NCBI GenBank assembly: GCA_937926445.1
Contig: CALBAK010000006.1
Span: 120,358 to 184,357, forward strand
Length of the DNA stretch: 64,000 nucleotides
Direction of reading: 5' to 3'
Source: an uncultured Alphaproteobacteria bacterium
GTDB lineage: Bacteria; Pseudomonadota; Alphaproteobacteria; Geminicoccales; Geminicoccaceae
Below, piece after piece: positions 11,619 to 20,261 of the stretch. Position 1 is the first letter of the stretch. Each line of letters opens with the position of its first letter. Position numbers and translations under genes: made by a program. Below the pieces are notes generated by a model that did not search any database, was not told the DNA's origin, and worked only from the letters and a program-made list of their open reading frames with translations.

Positions 11619-12559
11619 GGCCTCCCGATATCGCCGTTGTGGATCTCGCTGTCGGAACCGCTTGCCGATGGCGAGTGGAACGACCGGAGCATGGTGTCCG
11701 ACGGATCGCGTAGGCAGACTCCCGACCCGGCCTCTGGCCGACCCGGGCGGGGCTCGGCCAAGAGGGCGTCCAGGCGCTCCACGACCGGAGCCAGATGACC
11801 GAAGCGGCTCGAGAGCCCGAGCAGGGGCAAGACGTGCTCGCCCTCGAGCTCGAGGTACTCGACGCGAGTGCCGACCGCTCGGAGCATCGCCGCGAGCCGC
11901 TGGCTCTGGCGGGGTAGCACCGTGAGGTCGCGGCTGCCGTGGACGAGGAGGGTGGCGGGCTCCGGACCGTCGACATGGGCGACGGGCTGGCTTTCGGGCG
12001 CGGGTTCGCCCGGCCCGAAGCCCTCGATCAGCACGGAATCGCGCAGCGGCAAGAAGTCGTAAGGGCCGGCGAGCCCGAGGAACGCACTCGGCCGGGCGGG
12101 TAGTCGGCACGGATCGAGGGCGAGCATGGCCGCGATCCAGGCACCGGCCGAGTGGCCGGCCAGCACGAGCGGTCGCCGCCGGTCGGGATCGACCGCGGCC
12201 CGTACCCGCATCACCGCTGCGGCACCGTCCTCCAGGATCTCGCGCCAGCGAACGTTCGGAAACAGCCGATAGTCGGGGATCGCTACCGTATAGCCGCGGG
12301 CGGCGAGCCCCTGGCCCACGAAGCGGTAGAGGCGCCGTTCTCCCGATTGCCAGCTCCCGCCGTAGAAGAACACGACGAGCGCCCCGTCGTCGCGCGGCCG
12401 CTCCGGAAGGTAGAGATCGAGCCGCTGTCTCGGGTGGGCTCCGTAGTCGACAGCGGCCTCGAGGCGGTAGCCTCGTTCGGGCGTGATCGCATCGAGGAGG
12501 TCGGCCCGGGCGCAGCCGAGGAGCAGCAAAATCGGGGCGAGCCATCGAAGCCGTTTCAT
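11615..12559 (-). CDS. alpha/beta hydrolase lipoprotein (carboxylesterase-like)
   Basis: A 314-residue alpha/beta hydrolase of the BD-FAE/arylformamidase-like group. It starts with a lipoprotein signal ([17 protein letters not shown], lipidated Cys), then an oxyanion-hole motif FFYGGSW in place of the usual HGGxW, the nucleophile elbow GHSAG, a catalytic Asp in VHGSRDLTV and a His in GEHVLPL. An extracytoplasmic esterase role is inferred and the substrate is unknown. The last 45 residues after LLAEP are rich in Ser and Pro and look unlike the family, so a late frameshift is possible. Its stop overlaps the proposed CTG start of the CMD gene. Confidence 0.85.
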   Translation of the reverse strand: MKRLRWLAPILLLLGCARADLLDAITPERGYRLEAAVDYGAHPRQRLDLYLPERPRDDGALVVFFYGGSWQSGERRLYRFVGQGLAARGYTVAIPDYRLFPNVRWREILEDGAAAVMRVRAAVDPDRRRPLVLAGHSAGAWIAAMLALDPCRLPARPSAFLGLAGPYDFLPLRDSVLIEGFGPGEPAPESQPVAHVDGPEPATLLVHGSRDLTVLPRQSQRLAAMLRAVGTRVEYLELEGEHVLPLLGLSSRFGHLAPVVERLDALLAEPRPGRPEAGSGVCLRDPSDTMLRSFHSPSASGSDSEIHNGDIGRP

Positions 12560-12669
12560 GCCGCTGCAAGGTGGCGGTGCCGACCGGCGCCGGCAAGGCC
12601 GCTCGACCGTGGCGCCGGGGACGGGCCGCGCGTAAGCTCCGGGGCGGCAGCGAAGCGGGAGGACCGGGC

Positions 12670-13203
12670 ATGGCCGGCAGCGTCAACAAGGTGATCCTCG
12701 TGGGCAATCTCGGCCGTGACCCCGAGGTCCGCTACACCCAGAACAACCAGAAGATCGTGCATCTCTCGATCGCTACCTCGGAGCGGTGGAAAGACCGTGT
12801 CTCGGGCGAGACCAAGGAGCGGACCGAGTGGCATCGGGTGGTCATCTTCAACGAGAACTTGGCTGATGTCGCCGAGCGGTATCTCACGAAGGGACGCACA
12901 GTGTACATCGAAGGTAGTCTACAGACCCGCAAATGGCAGGACCAGACGGGCCAGGAACGTTACACCACCGAGATCGTCCTCCAGCGCTTCCGAGGCGAGC
13001 TCGTACTGTTGGGCGGCCGCGGTGAAGGTTCCGCCGAGATCGGTGCGCCCGACGAGGAGCCGGTGCTGGAGCCCGAGGATCGCCCGCCACCGCGTCAGGC
13101 TCCCCAGCGCGCCCCTGGCGCGGGCCGCGGCTCGGCGGCCGCCGGGCCGACGCGGGGCAGGCCCTCGCTCGCCGAAGAGCTCGACGACGATATTCCGTTC
13201 TGA
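12670..13203 (+). CDS. ssb: single-stranded DNA-binding protein
   Basis: A 177-residue SSB. The N-terminal OB fold ([20 protein letters not shown] to about residue 115, with TEWHRVVIF and [14 protein letters not shown]) binds single-stranded DNA as a tetramer. A Pro/Gly/Arg-rich linker follows. The extreme C-terminus is the acidic tip LDDDIPF, which recruits replication and repair partners. The start is the ATG behind GGGAGGA, about 10 bases away. Upstream in-frame codons lack family similarity. It is divergent from the hydrolase/CMD/uvrA run, an arrangement reminiscent of the uvrA-ssb divergence in other proteobacteria. Confidence 0.97.
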   Translation: MAGSVNKVILVGNLGRDPEVRYTQNNQKIVHLSIATSERWKDRVSGETKERTEWHRVVIFNENLADVAERYLTKGRTVYIEGSLQTRKWQDQTGQERYTTEIVLQRFRGELVLLGGRGEGSAEIGAPDEEPVLEPEDRPPPRQAPQRAPGAGRGSAAAGPTRGRPSLAEELDDDIPF

Positions 13204-13229
13204 TCCCGCACCGACCCCGTGCCTGCGCC

Positions 13230-13430
13230 TCAACGCTGCAGGAACGAAAGGAGCAGACTCAAAACGAGACTCACGAGCAGCGAGGTGGTGATCGGCAGAT
13301 AGAGCGTGAACCCCTCGCGCTGGACGACGATGTCGCCCGGCAGGCGCCCGAGTCCGAGCTTTCCGAGCCAGGGCCACAGAAGCCCCAGCAGGATCAGAAC
13401 GAATCCGAGGGTGACCAGGAAACGCGCCAC
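13230..13430 (-). CDS. DUF2905 family small membrane protein
   Basis: A 66-residue protein with two hydrophobic segments (about 4-24 and 46-64) separated by GRLPGDIVVQREGFTLYLPI. That central motif is the signature of DUF2905. The function is unknown; members are small inner-membrane proteins found next to DNA-repair or housekeeping genes in many bacteria. It converges with ssb, 26 bases away. Confidence 0.87.
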   Translation of the reverse strand: MARFLVTLGFVLILLGLLWPWLGKLGLGRLPGDIVVQREGFTLYLPITTSLLVSLVLSLLLSFLQR

Positions 13431-13458
13431 CGTGGGGCGTGCTCCATTGTCGTGCGAG

Positions 13459-14160
13459 TCAATGAATGTCTTCGGCCTCGGCCCAGGCCGCGGCGAGCTT
13501 CTCGACGCTGAAGCCGGGAGAGCGGGCGGCCGCCAGAATCGGCGCTTCCCGACGGGCGCAGAGATCGATCGCCTCCGGAAGTCTGGCCGCCGCCTCGGCC
13601 GGGATCACGACCGCGCCGTGGCGGTCGGCATGGACGAGGTCGCCGTGCCGAACCGTCATGCCGTGGACGTTCACGTCGCAGCCGAACGCCTCGACGTGGA
13701 CCCAGGCGTGGCTCGGACCGATCGAACCCGCCAGGAGCTGAAAGTCCCGGGCGAGCAGGTCGATGTCGCGGATCGAGCCGTTGGTGACACAGCCGAGGCA
13801 GCCCAGACCCTTGTGGACCGCGCTGTTGACCTCGCCCCAGAAGGCGCCGAAGCCCGGCTCGGGATCGAGGTCCTGGATCACGACGATAGTCGGCAAGCCG
13901 GTTCCGGCGGCCACGTAGCGGTAATATTCGAGACGCAGCGCCTTGGCCTCCGCCGCCTCGCGGGAGGAGGGTTCGCGGGCACGGATCGTCGCGGTCCGGG
14001 CAATCCCGACGATGGGCTTGAGGTCGGGGAAGGCGACCACGAACGGTCGGGTCGTGAAGCCGACCGCGCGGCGTTCCGGTACGACGAGCTCGAGCGCGTT
14101 GCACACGGTCGGGGTGTCGACCTCGGCGAGTTTGGCGAGGAGCTCGGCGGTCAGGCTCAT
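13459..14160 (-). CDS. RraA-like protein (HMG/CHA aldolase family)
   Basis: A 233-residue protein of the RraA/4-hydroxy-4-methyl-2-oxoglutarate aldolase fold. It shows the N-terminal DTPTVCNALE helix and the core GEVNSAVHKGLGCLGCVTNG-SIRD, equivalent to the family's 'GE...A...G..G.VtDG.vRD' site. Asn replaces the usual Asp of DG, but the Arg-Asp that binds the metal-substrate complex is kept. Members act as pyruvate-class aldolases/decarboxylases or, in enterobacteria, inhibit RNase E; context favours a metabolic role. It lies 34 bases downstream of an Ldh-type dehydrogenase on the same strand, a common pairing in hydroxy-acid catabolism. Confidence 0.88.
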   Translation of the reverse strand: MSLTAELLAKLAEVDTPTVCNALELVVPERRAVGFTTRPFVVAFPDLKPIVGIARTATIRAREPSSREAAEAKALRLEYYRYVAAGTGLPTIVVIQDLDPEPGFGAFWGEVNSAVHKGLGCLGCVTNGSIRDIDLLARDFQLLAGSIGPSHAWVHVEAFGCDVNVHGMTVRHGDLVHADRHGAVVIPAEAAARLPEAIDLCARREAPILAAARSPGFSVEKLAAAWAEAEDIH

Positions 14161-14193
14161 GGGGCTCTCCGGGGACGGTCCGCTGCCGACGGC

Positions 14194-15279
14194 TCAGGCG
14201 AGCAAGCGATCGATCTCGGCCTGGTCGAGGCCCACCCGATGCGCCGCTCCGATAATGGCACCCCAGGTGTCGGCCGGTAGCGGGATGCCGTTCGCCATTC
14301 GTTCGGCAGCGGTCATCCGTTCTTTGTCTCCGGGGACGAGCACGCCAGCCTCCGGGTCGATCGGGGCTGCGGCCCGGATCCACTCGAGGAACCGGCGGAC
14401 CTCCTCGAGGAAGCCCTCGCCGTGACCGAGGACCTTCGGATCCACATAAAACGACAGCATGCCGTTGTGAAACGGGCCGTCCGGATCGGCGTTGATACCC
14501 GAGCCGCCGAGCGCACCTGCCAAGAGCTCGCAGGCGAGCGCCAGACCGGAACCCTTGTGCTCGCCGAACGCCCGCATCGCCCCGGGCCCCTTCCTGGGAT
14601 CCGGGTAGCCACCTGCCTCGGAAGGTCCATAAAGAACGCTCGTGTCGCCGGTCAATCGACCGTCGGGACCGACCAGGGCATCGGGCGGGATCGGCTTGCC
14701 GCCTTGATGAGCCACCAGACATTTGCCTTCGGCGACCAGCGAGGTCGCGAAGTCGAGAACGAACGGCCGGTCGTCGCCCGTGGGCACACCGATGCAGATC
14801 GGGTTGGTGGAGAAGCGCCGCGCCCGCGAGCCGAAGGGAGCGACCAGAAGTGAATTGTAGGCGTTGACGAAGTGGAGGGAGACGATTCCTTCCTCGACGG
14901 CCATCTCGGCGAAGTCGCCGATCCGGCCGAGATGCCCCGAGCGGCGGAGGGCGACCAGGCTCACACCGCTCGCCTTGGCCTTGTCGATCCCGATCCGACA
15001 GGCCTCCGGGCCGATGGTCTGGCCGAAGCCGTGGCGACCCTCAACGACGGCGATGGAGGGGCCGTCCAGGACCAGCTCGGCGTGCTGGCCGGCGCGTACA
15101 CGTCCTTGCTGCAGCCATTCCAGGTAACGAGGCACGCGGATGACCCCGTGGCTGTCGTGGCCGGTGAGGTTCGCCTTGGTGAGGTAGAGCGCTATCCGCT
15201 CGGCCTCGTCGGACGGGCAGCCGGCCCGAACGAAGCACGCGCTCACGAGCCGTCTGAGCGGCGCCACCGCGACCCGCAT
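14194..15279 (-). CDS. Ldh family malate/lactate/ureidoglycolate-type dehydrogenase
   Basis: A 361-residue NAD(P)-dependent 2-hydroxyacid oxidoreductase of the type 2 malate/L-lactate dehydrogenase family, unrelated to classical Rossmann LDHs. Family marks are the GHDSHGVIR motif (about residues 39-47), RSGHLGRIGDFAEMA, the NPICIGVPTGDDRPFVLDFATS block and GEHKGSGLALACELLAG. Substrate specificity cannot be read from the sequence. It is the first gene of a two-gene minus-strand unit with the RraA-like aldolase. Together they could oxidise a hydroxyacid and cleave or decarboxylate the product. Confidence 0.92.
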   Translation of the reverse strand: MRVAVAPLRRLVSACFVRAGCPSDEAERIALYLTKANLTGHDSHGVIRVPRYLEWLQQGRVRAGQHAELVLDGPSIAVVEGRHGFGQTIGPEACRIGIDKAKASGVSLVALRRSGHLGRIGDFAEMAVEEGIVSLHFVNAYNSLLVAPFGSRARRFSTNPICIGVPTGDDRPFVLDFATSLVAEGKCLVAHQGGKPIPPDALVGPDGRLTGDTSVLYGPSEAGGYPDPRKGPGAMRAFGEHKGSGLALACELLAGALGGSGINADPDGPFHNGMLSFYVDPKVLGHGEGFLEEVRRFLEWIRAAAPIDPEAGVLVPGDKERMTAAERMANGIPLPADTWGAIIGAAHRVGLDQAEIDRLLA

Positions 15280-15495
15280 ATCGCCTCCTCCGTCCGAGCC
15301 GCAGCGCTCGGCCCCTCGCGCTTAGCCGGCGTGCTCGGGCGCGTCAAAGGTCCCGACCGCTGGCCATCCTTGCGAAGACGTGGGAAATGCCCAGCATCGC
15401 ATGGCTACCACTCGTTGCGGCTGGGCCGCAGCTCGGCAGGTGGGCGCCGATCGCCGCATCCTTCGTCTTCTGTTAAACTTTCCCTTTGATGATGA

Positions 15496-16698
15496 GTGAG
15501 GAGGATCGACCGTGATCTCGGAGCGGTGGGCGTGCAAACCATTCGGGACGAGGACCGGGTAAGAGACAAAAAGCCCCGCCGATTGGTCGGGCATTTCCTC
15601 GTGCCGCCAGAAGTCGCGGTAATCGTACCTACCTTCAACGAGCGGGACAACGTGCTCGAGCTCGCCGCCCGACTCGCCCGCGCGCTCGAGGGGATCGCCT
15701 TCGAAGTCGTGGTGGTCGACGACGATTCGCCCGACGGAACGGCCGAACTCGTGCGCGAGCTCTCGCTTCACGACCCGAGGTTCCGCTGCATTCAGCGAAT
15801 CGGACGCCGTGGCCTCGCTTCGGCCTGCATCGAGGGCATGCTGGCGACCTCGGCCCCCTTTCTCGCGGTCATCGATGCCGACCTGCAGCACGACGAGCGG
15901 CTCCTCACCGGCATGCTTGAGGTACTCCGCTCCGGTCGGGCGGACGCCGTGGTCGCGAGCCGCTACCTCGAGGGCACCGAGGTTCCGGGCTGGGCCGAGG
16001 AGCGCCGCCTCGCGAGTCGGCTCGCGACCCGGCTGGTCGCCGGTATTCCGCGGCTGCGCGGGCTCAGCGATCCCCTGAGCGGCTTCTTCATGCTGACTCG
16101 GGAGGCGTTCGACGGTTCCGTTCGCCGTCTCTCGGCGATCGGCTTCAAGCTTCTCCTCGACATTCTTTTGTCCGCCCCGCAGCCCCTTCGGGTCGTCGAG
16201 CTGCCCTACCGCTTCCGCGAGCGCCGGCTCGGCCGCTCGAAGCTCGACCTGCGGGTCGTGGTGGAGTTCTTGGTGCTCCTCCTCGACAAGCTCGTCGGTG
16301 CCTGGGTGCCCGCACGCTTTTTGCTCTTCACCGCCGTCGGGGGACTCGGTGTTTTCGTCCATCTCGCCGTGCTCGTTCTCGTCCATCGAGGGTTCGCCGT
16401 GGAGTTTGTCCGAGCCCAGATTTTGGCGACCCTAGTGGCCATGACGTTCAACTTCGCACTGAACAACGAGCTCACCTACAGCGATCGTAGGCTTCGAGGT
16501 GTCGACTGGCTCCGCGGTTGGGCGAGCTTCTCGCTCGCCTGCTCGCTGGGTGCCTTCGCCAATGTCGGGATCGCCGCTTTCCTGTTCGGTCGCGAGACCT
16601 CGTGGATCCTCGCGGCGATCGGTGGGATCCTCGTGGGGGCGGTGTGGAACTATGCGGTGACCGGCTTCTACACCTGGGGGCGGAGAAGCGCGGATTGA
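15496..16698 (+). CDS. dolichol-phosphate-mannose-synthase-like GT2 fused to GtrA domain
   Basis: The N-terminal half is a GT2 glycosyltransferase of the DPM1 type (EVAVIVPTFNERDNV, VVVDDDSPDGTAELV, metal-binding DADLQH, GLSDPLSGFFML, YRFRERRLGRSKL). The C-terminal half (about residue 270 on) is a four-helix GtrA/DPMS domain ending in VWNYAVTGFYTWGRR. Such fusions load a sugar onto undecaprenyl phosphate and help flip it to the periplasm. The longest frame starts at a GTG at 15496. GTG codons at 15526, 15532 or 15601 are possible, and the conserved part begins only after 15601. It overlaps the next gene by four bases (TTGA), which supplies a likely acceptor-side glycosyltransferase. Confidence 0.9.
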   Translation: MRRIDRDLGAVGVQTIRDEDRVRDKKPRRLVGHFLVPPEVAVIVPTFNERDNVLELAARLARALEGIAFEVVVVDDDSPDGTAELVRELSLHDPRFRCIQRIGRRGLASACIEGMLATSAPFLAVIDADLQHDERLLTGMLEVLRSGRADAVVASRYLEGTEVPGWAEERRLASRLATRLVAGIPRLRGLSDPLSGFFMLTREAFDGSVRRLSAIGFKLLLDILLSAPQPLRVVELPYRFRERRLGRSKLDLRVVVEFLVLLLDKLVGAWVPARFLLFTAVGGLGVFVHLAVLVLVHRGFAVEFVRAQILATLVAMTFNFALNNELTYSDRRLRGVDWLRGWASFSLACSLGAFANVGIAAFLFGRETSWILAAIGGILVGAVWNYAVTGFYTWGRRSAD

Positions 16699-18302
16699 GC
16701 GGAGGACCTACGAGGACCGACACCTCGACCGCCGCGGCGACCGCTGTCGTGCGCGGCGGCTCGCAAGTCGGCGCTGGTCTACTCGCTCTGGCTGTGATCC
16801 TGTTGCTCGGGTCCGCCCTGCGCCTCGTGCAGCTCGGAGCAGAGCCGCTCTGGCTCGACGAGGCCTTCTCCTGGCGTTGGGCGCATCTGCCGCTCGGCGA
16901 TCTCTGGGGAGCGGCCGCCCGGACCGAGACCAACCCGCCCCTCTGGTTCACGCTCGAGCGGTGGGTGATGCTCGCCCTGGGCGACGGCGAAGCGACGCTC
17001 CGTCTGCCCGCGGCCGTTCTGGGCGTTGTCGCCGTGCCGCTAGCGTTCCTGGCCGGGCGAACGTTCGCCGGAGTCGGGGCGGGGCTCGCAGCAGCGTTCC
17101 TGATCGCCATCGACCCGCTTCTGGTCGCCTATTCTCGAGAAGCCCGCGGTTACACCCTTCTCGTCTGCGGCACGTTCCTGGCGCTCTGGGGCGCACAGGA
17201 ACTCCTCGTCGCTCCGGGTCGAGGCGAACGCCAGAGCACGCGGGTGCGTCGTACCCTCCTGGCCGGCACGGCCTACGCTGTCGGTTCGACGCTCGCCGTC
17301 TATGCGCACAACACGGGCCTGCTCGTGCCGGCGCTCGCCAATCTCGGTGCGTTCCTTCGCTGGTTCTTGATCCGGCGCGCGGAACGACCATCGTTGCGCC
17401 CGTTGCTGCTCGCCAACGGACCGCCGCTCGTTCTCGGCTTCGTGTGGCTGCCGGTGGTTGTCGAGCAGGCCGCGGCGGCTTCGAATGTGGGTTGGATCGC
17501 ACAACCCGGTCCGCGATGGGCCCTTCTTTCCTGGGCCGGGCTCTTCGGCCCGCATTTTCTCGGGCTGCCAGCGGCCGTGGTGGCTGCGTTCGGACTTCCC
17601 GTGCTCCTGCTCGCCGGGCTCGGCGTCCGGCGAGCCGGTGCAGCGGCGGCCGTTCCTTTGGCCTTCGCCGTGGGAGGCCCGCTGCTTCTCTTGGGGCTCG
17701 GCCTCGTCGTGCGGCCGCTCTGGCTCGAGAGGGTTCTCCTGCCCTATCTCGCTGCCACCCTCGTTCTGGCGGCTGCCGGCTTCTCCGGCCGACAGCGGTG
17801 GCCGCGCGCGTCGCCGATCCTCCTCGCGCTGGTCCTGTTGCCGCGCGTTGCCGACTCGGTCGCCTTGCACGCACGTTCGCAGAAGCTCGCTTGGCCGGAT
17901 GCCGTCCGGACCGTCGCTCGGGCTTTCCGACCGGGCGACGAGATCTTGATTGCGCCGCACTACTACCACTGGCCGTGGGCCTACTACGCGAAACGTTTGG
18001 AGTTCGACAGCGCAGCGGTAGGTCTCCTGGTCGGCCCGCCGCCGCCCCCGGAGGCGCCTCGAATCGAACCCGTGGATCGCGGGCTTCGCCTCGCCCGTCC
18101 CGACGAGCTCTATGCTCTGTTGGAGAGTCGGTCGCGTGCTTGGCTCTTGGTCTACAAGCGGCGCGGCGGCGATCCAGGAGAGATCTTGGCGCGGCTCGCA
18201 CGCACCGGCCGGCTCGAGCTGAGCGCACGCTTCGAGGGTGCGTGGGACCGTGGTGAGCTCGAGGTCTTTCTGTGGATGCGCACGGAGACCGGGCCCGCGT
18301 GA
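16695..18302 (+). CDS. polytopic GT39/ArnT-like glycosyltransferase
   Basis: About 535 residues with roughly ten hydrophobic helices. The diagnostic first periplasmic loop LWLDEAFSW carries the acidic residue used by GT39/GT83 lipid-linked-sugar transferases. TNPPLWFTL and YSREARGYTLL are also typical of this superfamily. It would use the polyprenyl-phosphate sugar made by the upstream fused GT2-GtrA protein to modify a periplasmic acceptor (glycan, lipid A or protein); the acceptor is unknown. The start is taken as the TTG overlapping the upstream TGA; a GTG about 50 bases later is possible. Confidence 0.87.
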   Translation: MSGGPTRTDTSTAAATAVVRGGSQVGAGLLALAVILLLGSALRLVQLGAEPLWLDEAFSWRWAHLPLGDLWGAAARTETNPPLWFTLERWVMLALGDGEATLRLPAAVLGVVAVPLAFLAGRTFAGVGAGLAAAFLIAIDPLLVAYSREARGYTLLVCGTFLALWGAQELLVAPGRGERQSTRVRRTLLAGTAYAVGSTLAVYAHNTGLLVPALANLGAFLRWFLIRRAERPSLRPLLLANGPPLVLGFVWLPVVVEQAAAASNVGWIAQPGPRWALLSWAGLFGPHFLGLPAAVVAAFGLPVLLLAGLGVRRAGAAAAVPLAFAVGGPLLLLGLGLVVRPLWLERVLLPYLAATLVLAAAGFSGRQRWPRASPILLALVLLPRVADSVALHARSQKLAWPDAVRTVARAFRPGDEILIAPHYYHWPWAYYAKRLEFDSAAVGLLVGPPPPPEAPRIEPVDRGLRLARPDELYALLESRSRAWLLVYKRRGGDPGEILARLARTGRLELSARFEGAWDRGELEVFLWMRTETGPA

Positions 18303-18499
18303 GGTGGGGTGCCGCTGTCGGTCCTCGAACCCGGTGTTCCAAGAACAACTGTTATCGACCTCTCACGTGCGCCGGCCAGGTACTCGTCGGTCGGTCCGAG
18401 CACCGTGCCGCGCTCGAGAGGGGTCGTGGCGAGGAGGGGGCGATCCGGGATGTCGGACGGGCCGCGCTCCGAGGCGCGGCCCCGGTTTTCGCGATGGGC

Positions 18500-19254
18500 C
18501 GGGCCGGTGTCGCTTCGGCTGGCGAGGTGGTCCGCGAGCTCTGGTCCCGGGCCGACCGGTCGGGGCCGCTGCCGGCTGGAAACGTCTTCGAGGCCGGCCG
18601 AGCGGTGAACGCGTGGACGAAGGCGGCCGGCACCGACCGGATCGTGAAGACCCAGGTACTCGAGAGCCCGGCGACCGGCCACGCCGCCGGCGCTCTGGAG
18701 CTTCGCGAGGCCTGCACCGTGGACCGTTGTCCGGACTTCTACGTACCCACGCACGAATGGCTCGGCGAATTCGCGAAGTCCGGCTACGCCATGCAGCTCG
18801 ACGACTTCGTCGAGCGACATCCCTGGACGTTGGAAGACACGATTCCGATGCTCTGCGATTCGGTGAAGTACCAGGGCAAGATCTAGGGATCCCGCAGGAC
18901 TGCGAGTGCCGCATGATCTGCGAAAAAAGGTAGATGGCTCGGAAAATCGGCAGCGACGAGGCGTTCATCGGGGGCCTGCCGGGCAAGGTCGAGCCGGGCG
19001 AATTCGTGATGGAGTACTTCTCCGATCTCGCGCAAGAATTCGTCCGCAAGGGTGCCGCCCAGTTCGGTATCCTGCATCGTCCGAACGTCGGGCCGCACTA
19101 CCTCATGACGATGGCCGCTTTCGGCGTCCAGTTCCTCGAGGAACCCTCGGGCAAGCTCCTCTTGCCGAAAAAGTAGATGGCGGCCGCACTCGCCCGGTTC
19201 GACCGGAAAGCCCGCAACGGCGTCACGCGACCCGAACATACGCAGATGTAATGG
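18500..19254 (+). pseudogene. ABC transporter sugar-binding protein, broken
   Basis: Three consecutive stretches match one extracellular solute-binding protein of the trehalose/maltose class. They are VNAWTKAAGTDRIVKTQVLE to DSVKYQGKI in one frame; then, after a TAG and a one-base shift near 18886, GIPQD-like sequence ending in a TAG at 18931-18933 and MARKIGSDEAFIGGLPGKVE to LLLPKK; then a TAG and ARNGVTRPEHTQM followed by another stop and WDEIRSSFEQ. The signal peptide and last third are missing. With several nonsense codons plus a frameshift, this is a relic. No permease or ATPase genes remain beside it. Confidence 0.8.
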
Positions 19255-19759
19255 GACGAGATCCGGAGCAGCTTCGAGCAGTATCGAGGCGTTCCCCTAC
19301 CATCACCGGGTCCGGACACGGCCCGAGTTTCGGCTCGGCGAGGTGCTGCCGGCCACCGGGGCGCTCGACCATGTGCTCGTGATCTGCTGCGACCATCCCT
19401 CGCTCCTGCGCCCCTGGGCCCGGATCCCGGGGCTGCGGACCGAACCGATCGCCCGAGCCGGGCACGTCGACCCGGTGGCGATCTCGCGGCGGCCCAGGCG
19501 GCCTCGGAGGCGACCGAGTGGGACAACGTTCGCCCCCGGATGCGGCGAGCTTGCACGAAGCCGGCGCGGCGGTCCGCGTCGCAAGCCCGCGCCCTGCCGT
19601 GATCGACCGCCGCCGCCTGCACGCTCTCGGCCTCGAGGCGCGGCTCGCGCCCGCCTTGGCCGAGGGCGTGTTCGACATCCTCGCCGGCGACGAGGTGGCC
19701 TTCGTGCACGACTGGGTCCAGCGGAACGGCTGCTGCGCACCGCGGCTCGATCTCGCGCC
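19255..19759 (+). other. unassigned degraded coding-like stretch
   Basis: Two plus-strand segments look protein-like but lie in different frames. The first (about 19290-19500) reads AFPYHHRVRTRPEFRLGEVL and GALDHVLVICCDHPSLLRPW. The second (about 19520-19730) reads VIDRRRLHALGLEARLAPAL and DEVAFVHDWVQRN. I recognise neither. They do not obviously continue the binding-protein relic upstream. No intact gene is proposed here. Confidence 0.3.
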
Positions 19760-20083
19760 TCAGGGCCGGGGCCCCCAGAGCACGATCAGCGCTCCGGCGA
19801 CCGCCACGGCCGAGCCCAAGAGGTCGAAGCGATCGGGCGGCTGGCGCTCGACCGCCCAGAGCCAGAGCACCGAGGCGGCGATGTAGATCCCGCCGTAGGC
19901 CGCATAGGCGCGACCCGCGAAGGCCGCGTCGACGCGTGTGAGCGCGAGGGCGAAGACCAGGAGAGAGGCAAAGCCCGGCACGACCCAGGCGGGCGAGGCG
20001 CCACTACGTGACCAGGCCCAGAAAGCGAAGCAACCGGCGATCTCGGCAAAAGCCGCAACGAGAAACCAGGCGAGGCTGCTCAT
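19760..20083 (-). CDS. YnfA/UPF0060 family small membrane protein
   Basis: A 107-residue protein with four predicted helices. It carries the UPF0060 pattern [18 protein letters not shown] at the N-terminus, [20 protein letters not shown] in the middle and [17 protein letters not shown] at the end. The family is related in fold to small multidrug resistance pumps, but the substrate is not established for most members. It overlaps no neighbour and is followed by degraded sequence. Confidence 0.92.
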   Translation of the reverse strand: MSSLAWFLVAAFAEIAGCFAFWAWSRSGASPAWVVPGFASLLVFALALTRVDAAFAGRAYAAYGGIYIAASVLWLWAVERQPPDRFDLLGSAVAVAGALIVLWGPRP

Positions 20084-20167
20084 CGGCCCGTTTCGACCGT
20101 GGACGGCATCGCGAGGCAGGAACGAGCGTGCAGACTCGGGGTGCGGTGCACGGGACCTCCGGGAGCC

Positions 20168-20244
20168 TGGCGCGCCCGGCAGGACTCGAACCTGCGACCC
20201 TCCGCTTAGAAGGCGGATGCTCTATCCGGCTGAGCTACGGGCGC
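20168..20244 (-). tRNA. tRNA-Arg (TCT)
   Basis: The complementary strand folds as a 77-base tRNA. The acceptor stem is GCGCCCG/CGGGCGC, followed by discriminator G and an encoded CCA. The D arm is GCTC-AGCCGGATA-GAGC. The anticodon arm TCCGC-CTTCTAA-GCGGA has anticodon TCT (reads AGA/AGG). The T arm is GCAGG-TTCGAGT-CCTGC. It sits just upstream of the YnfA gene and 17 bases after the end of glpD. Confidence 0.97.
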
Positions 20245-20261
20245 CCGCGGCGCTTCCTCTA

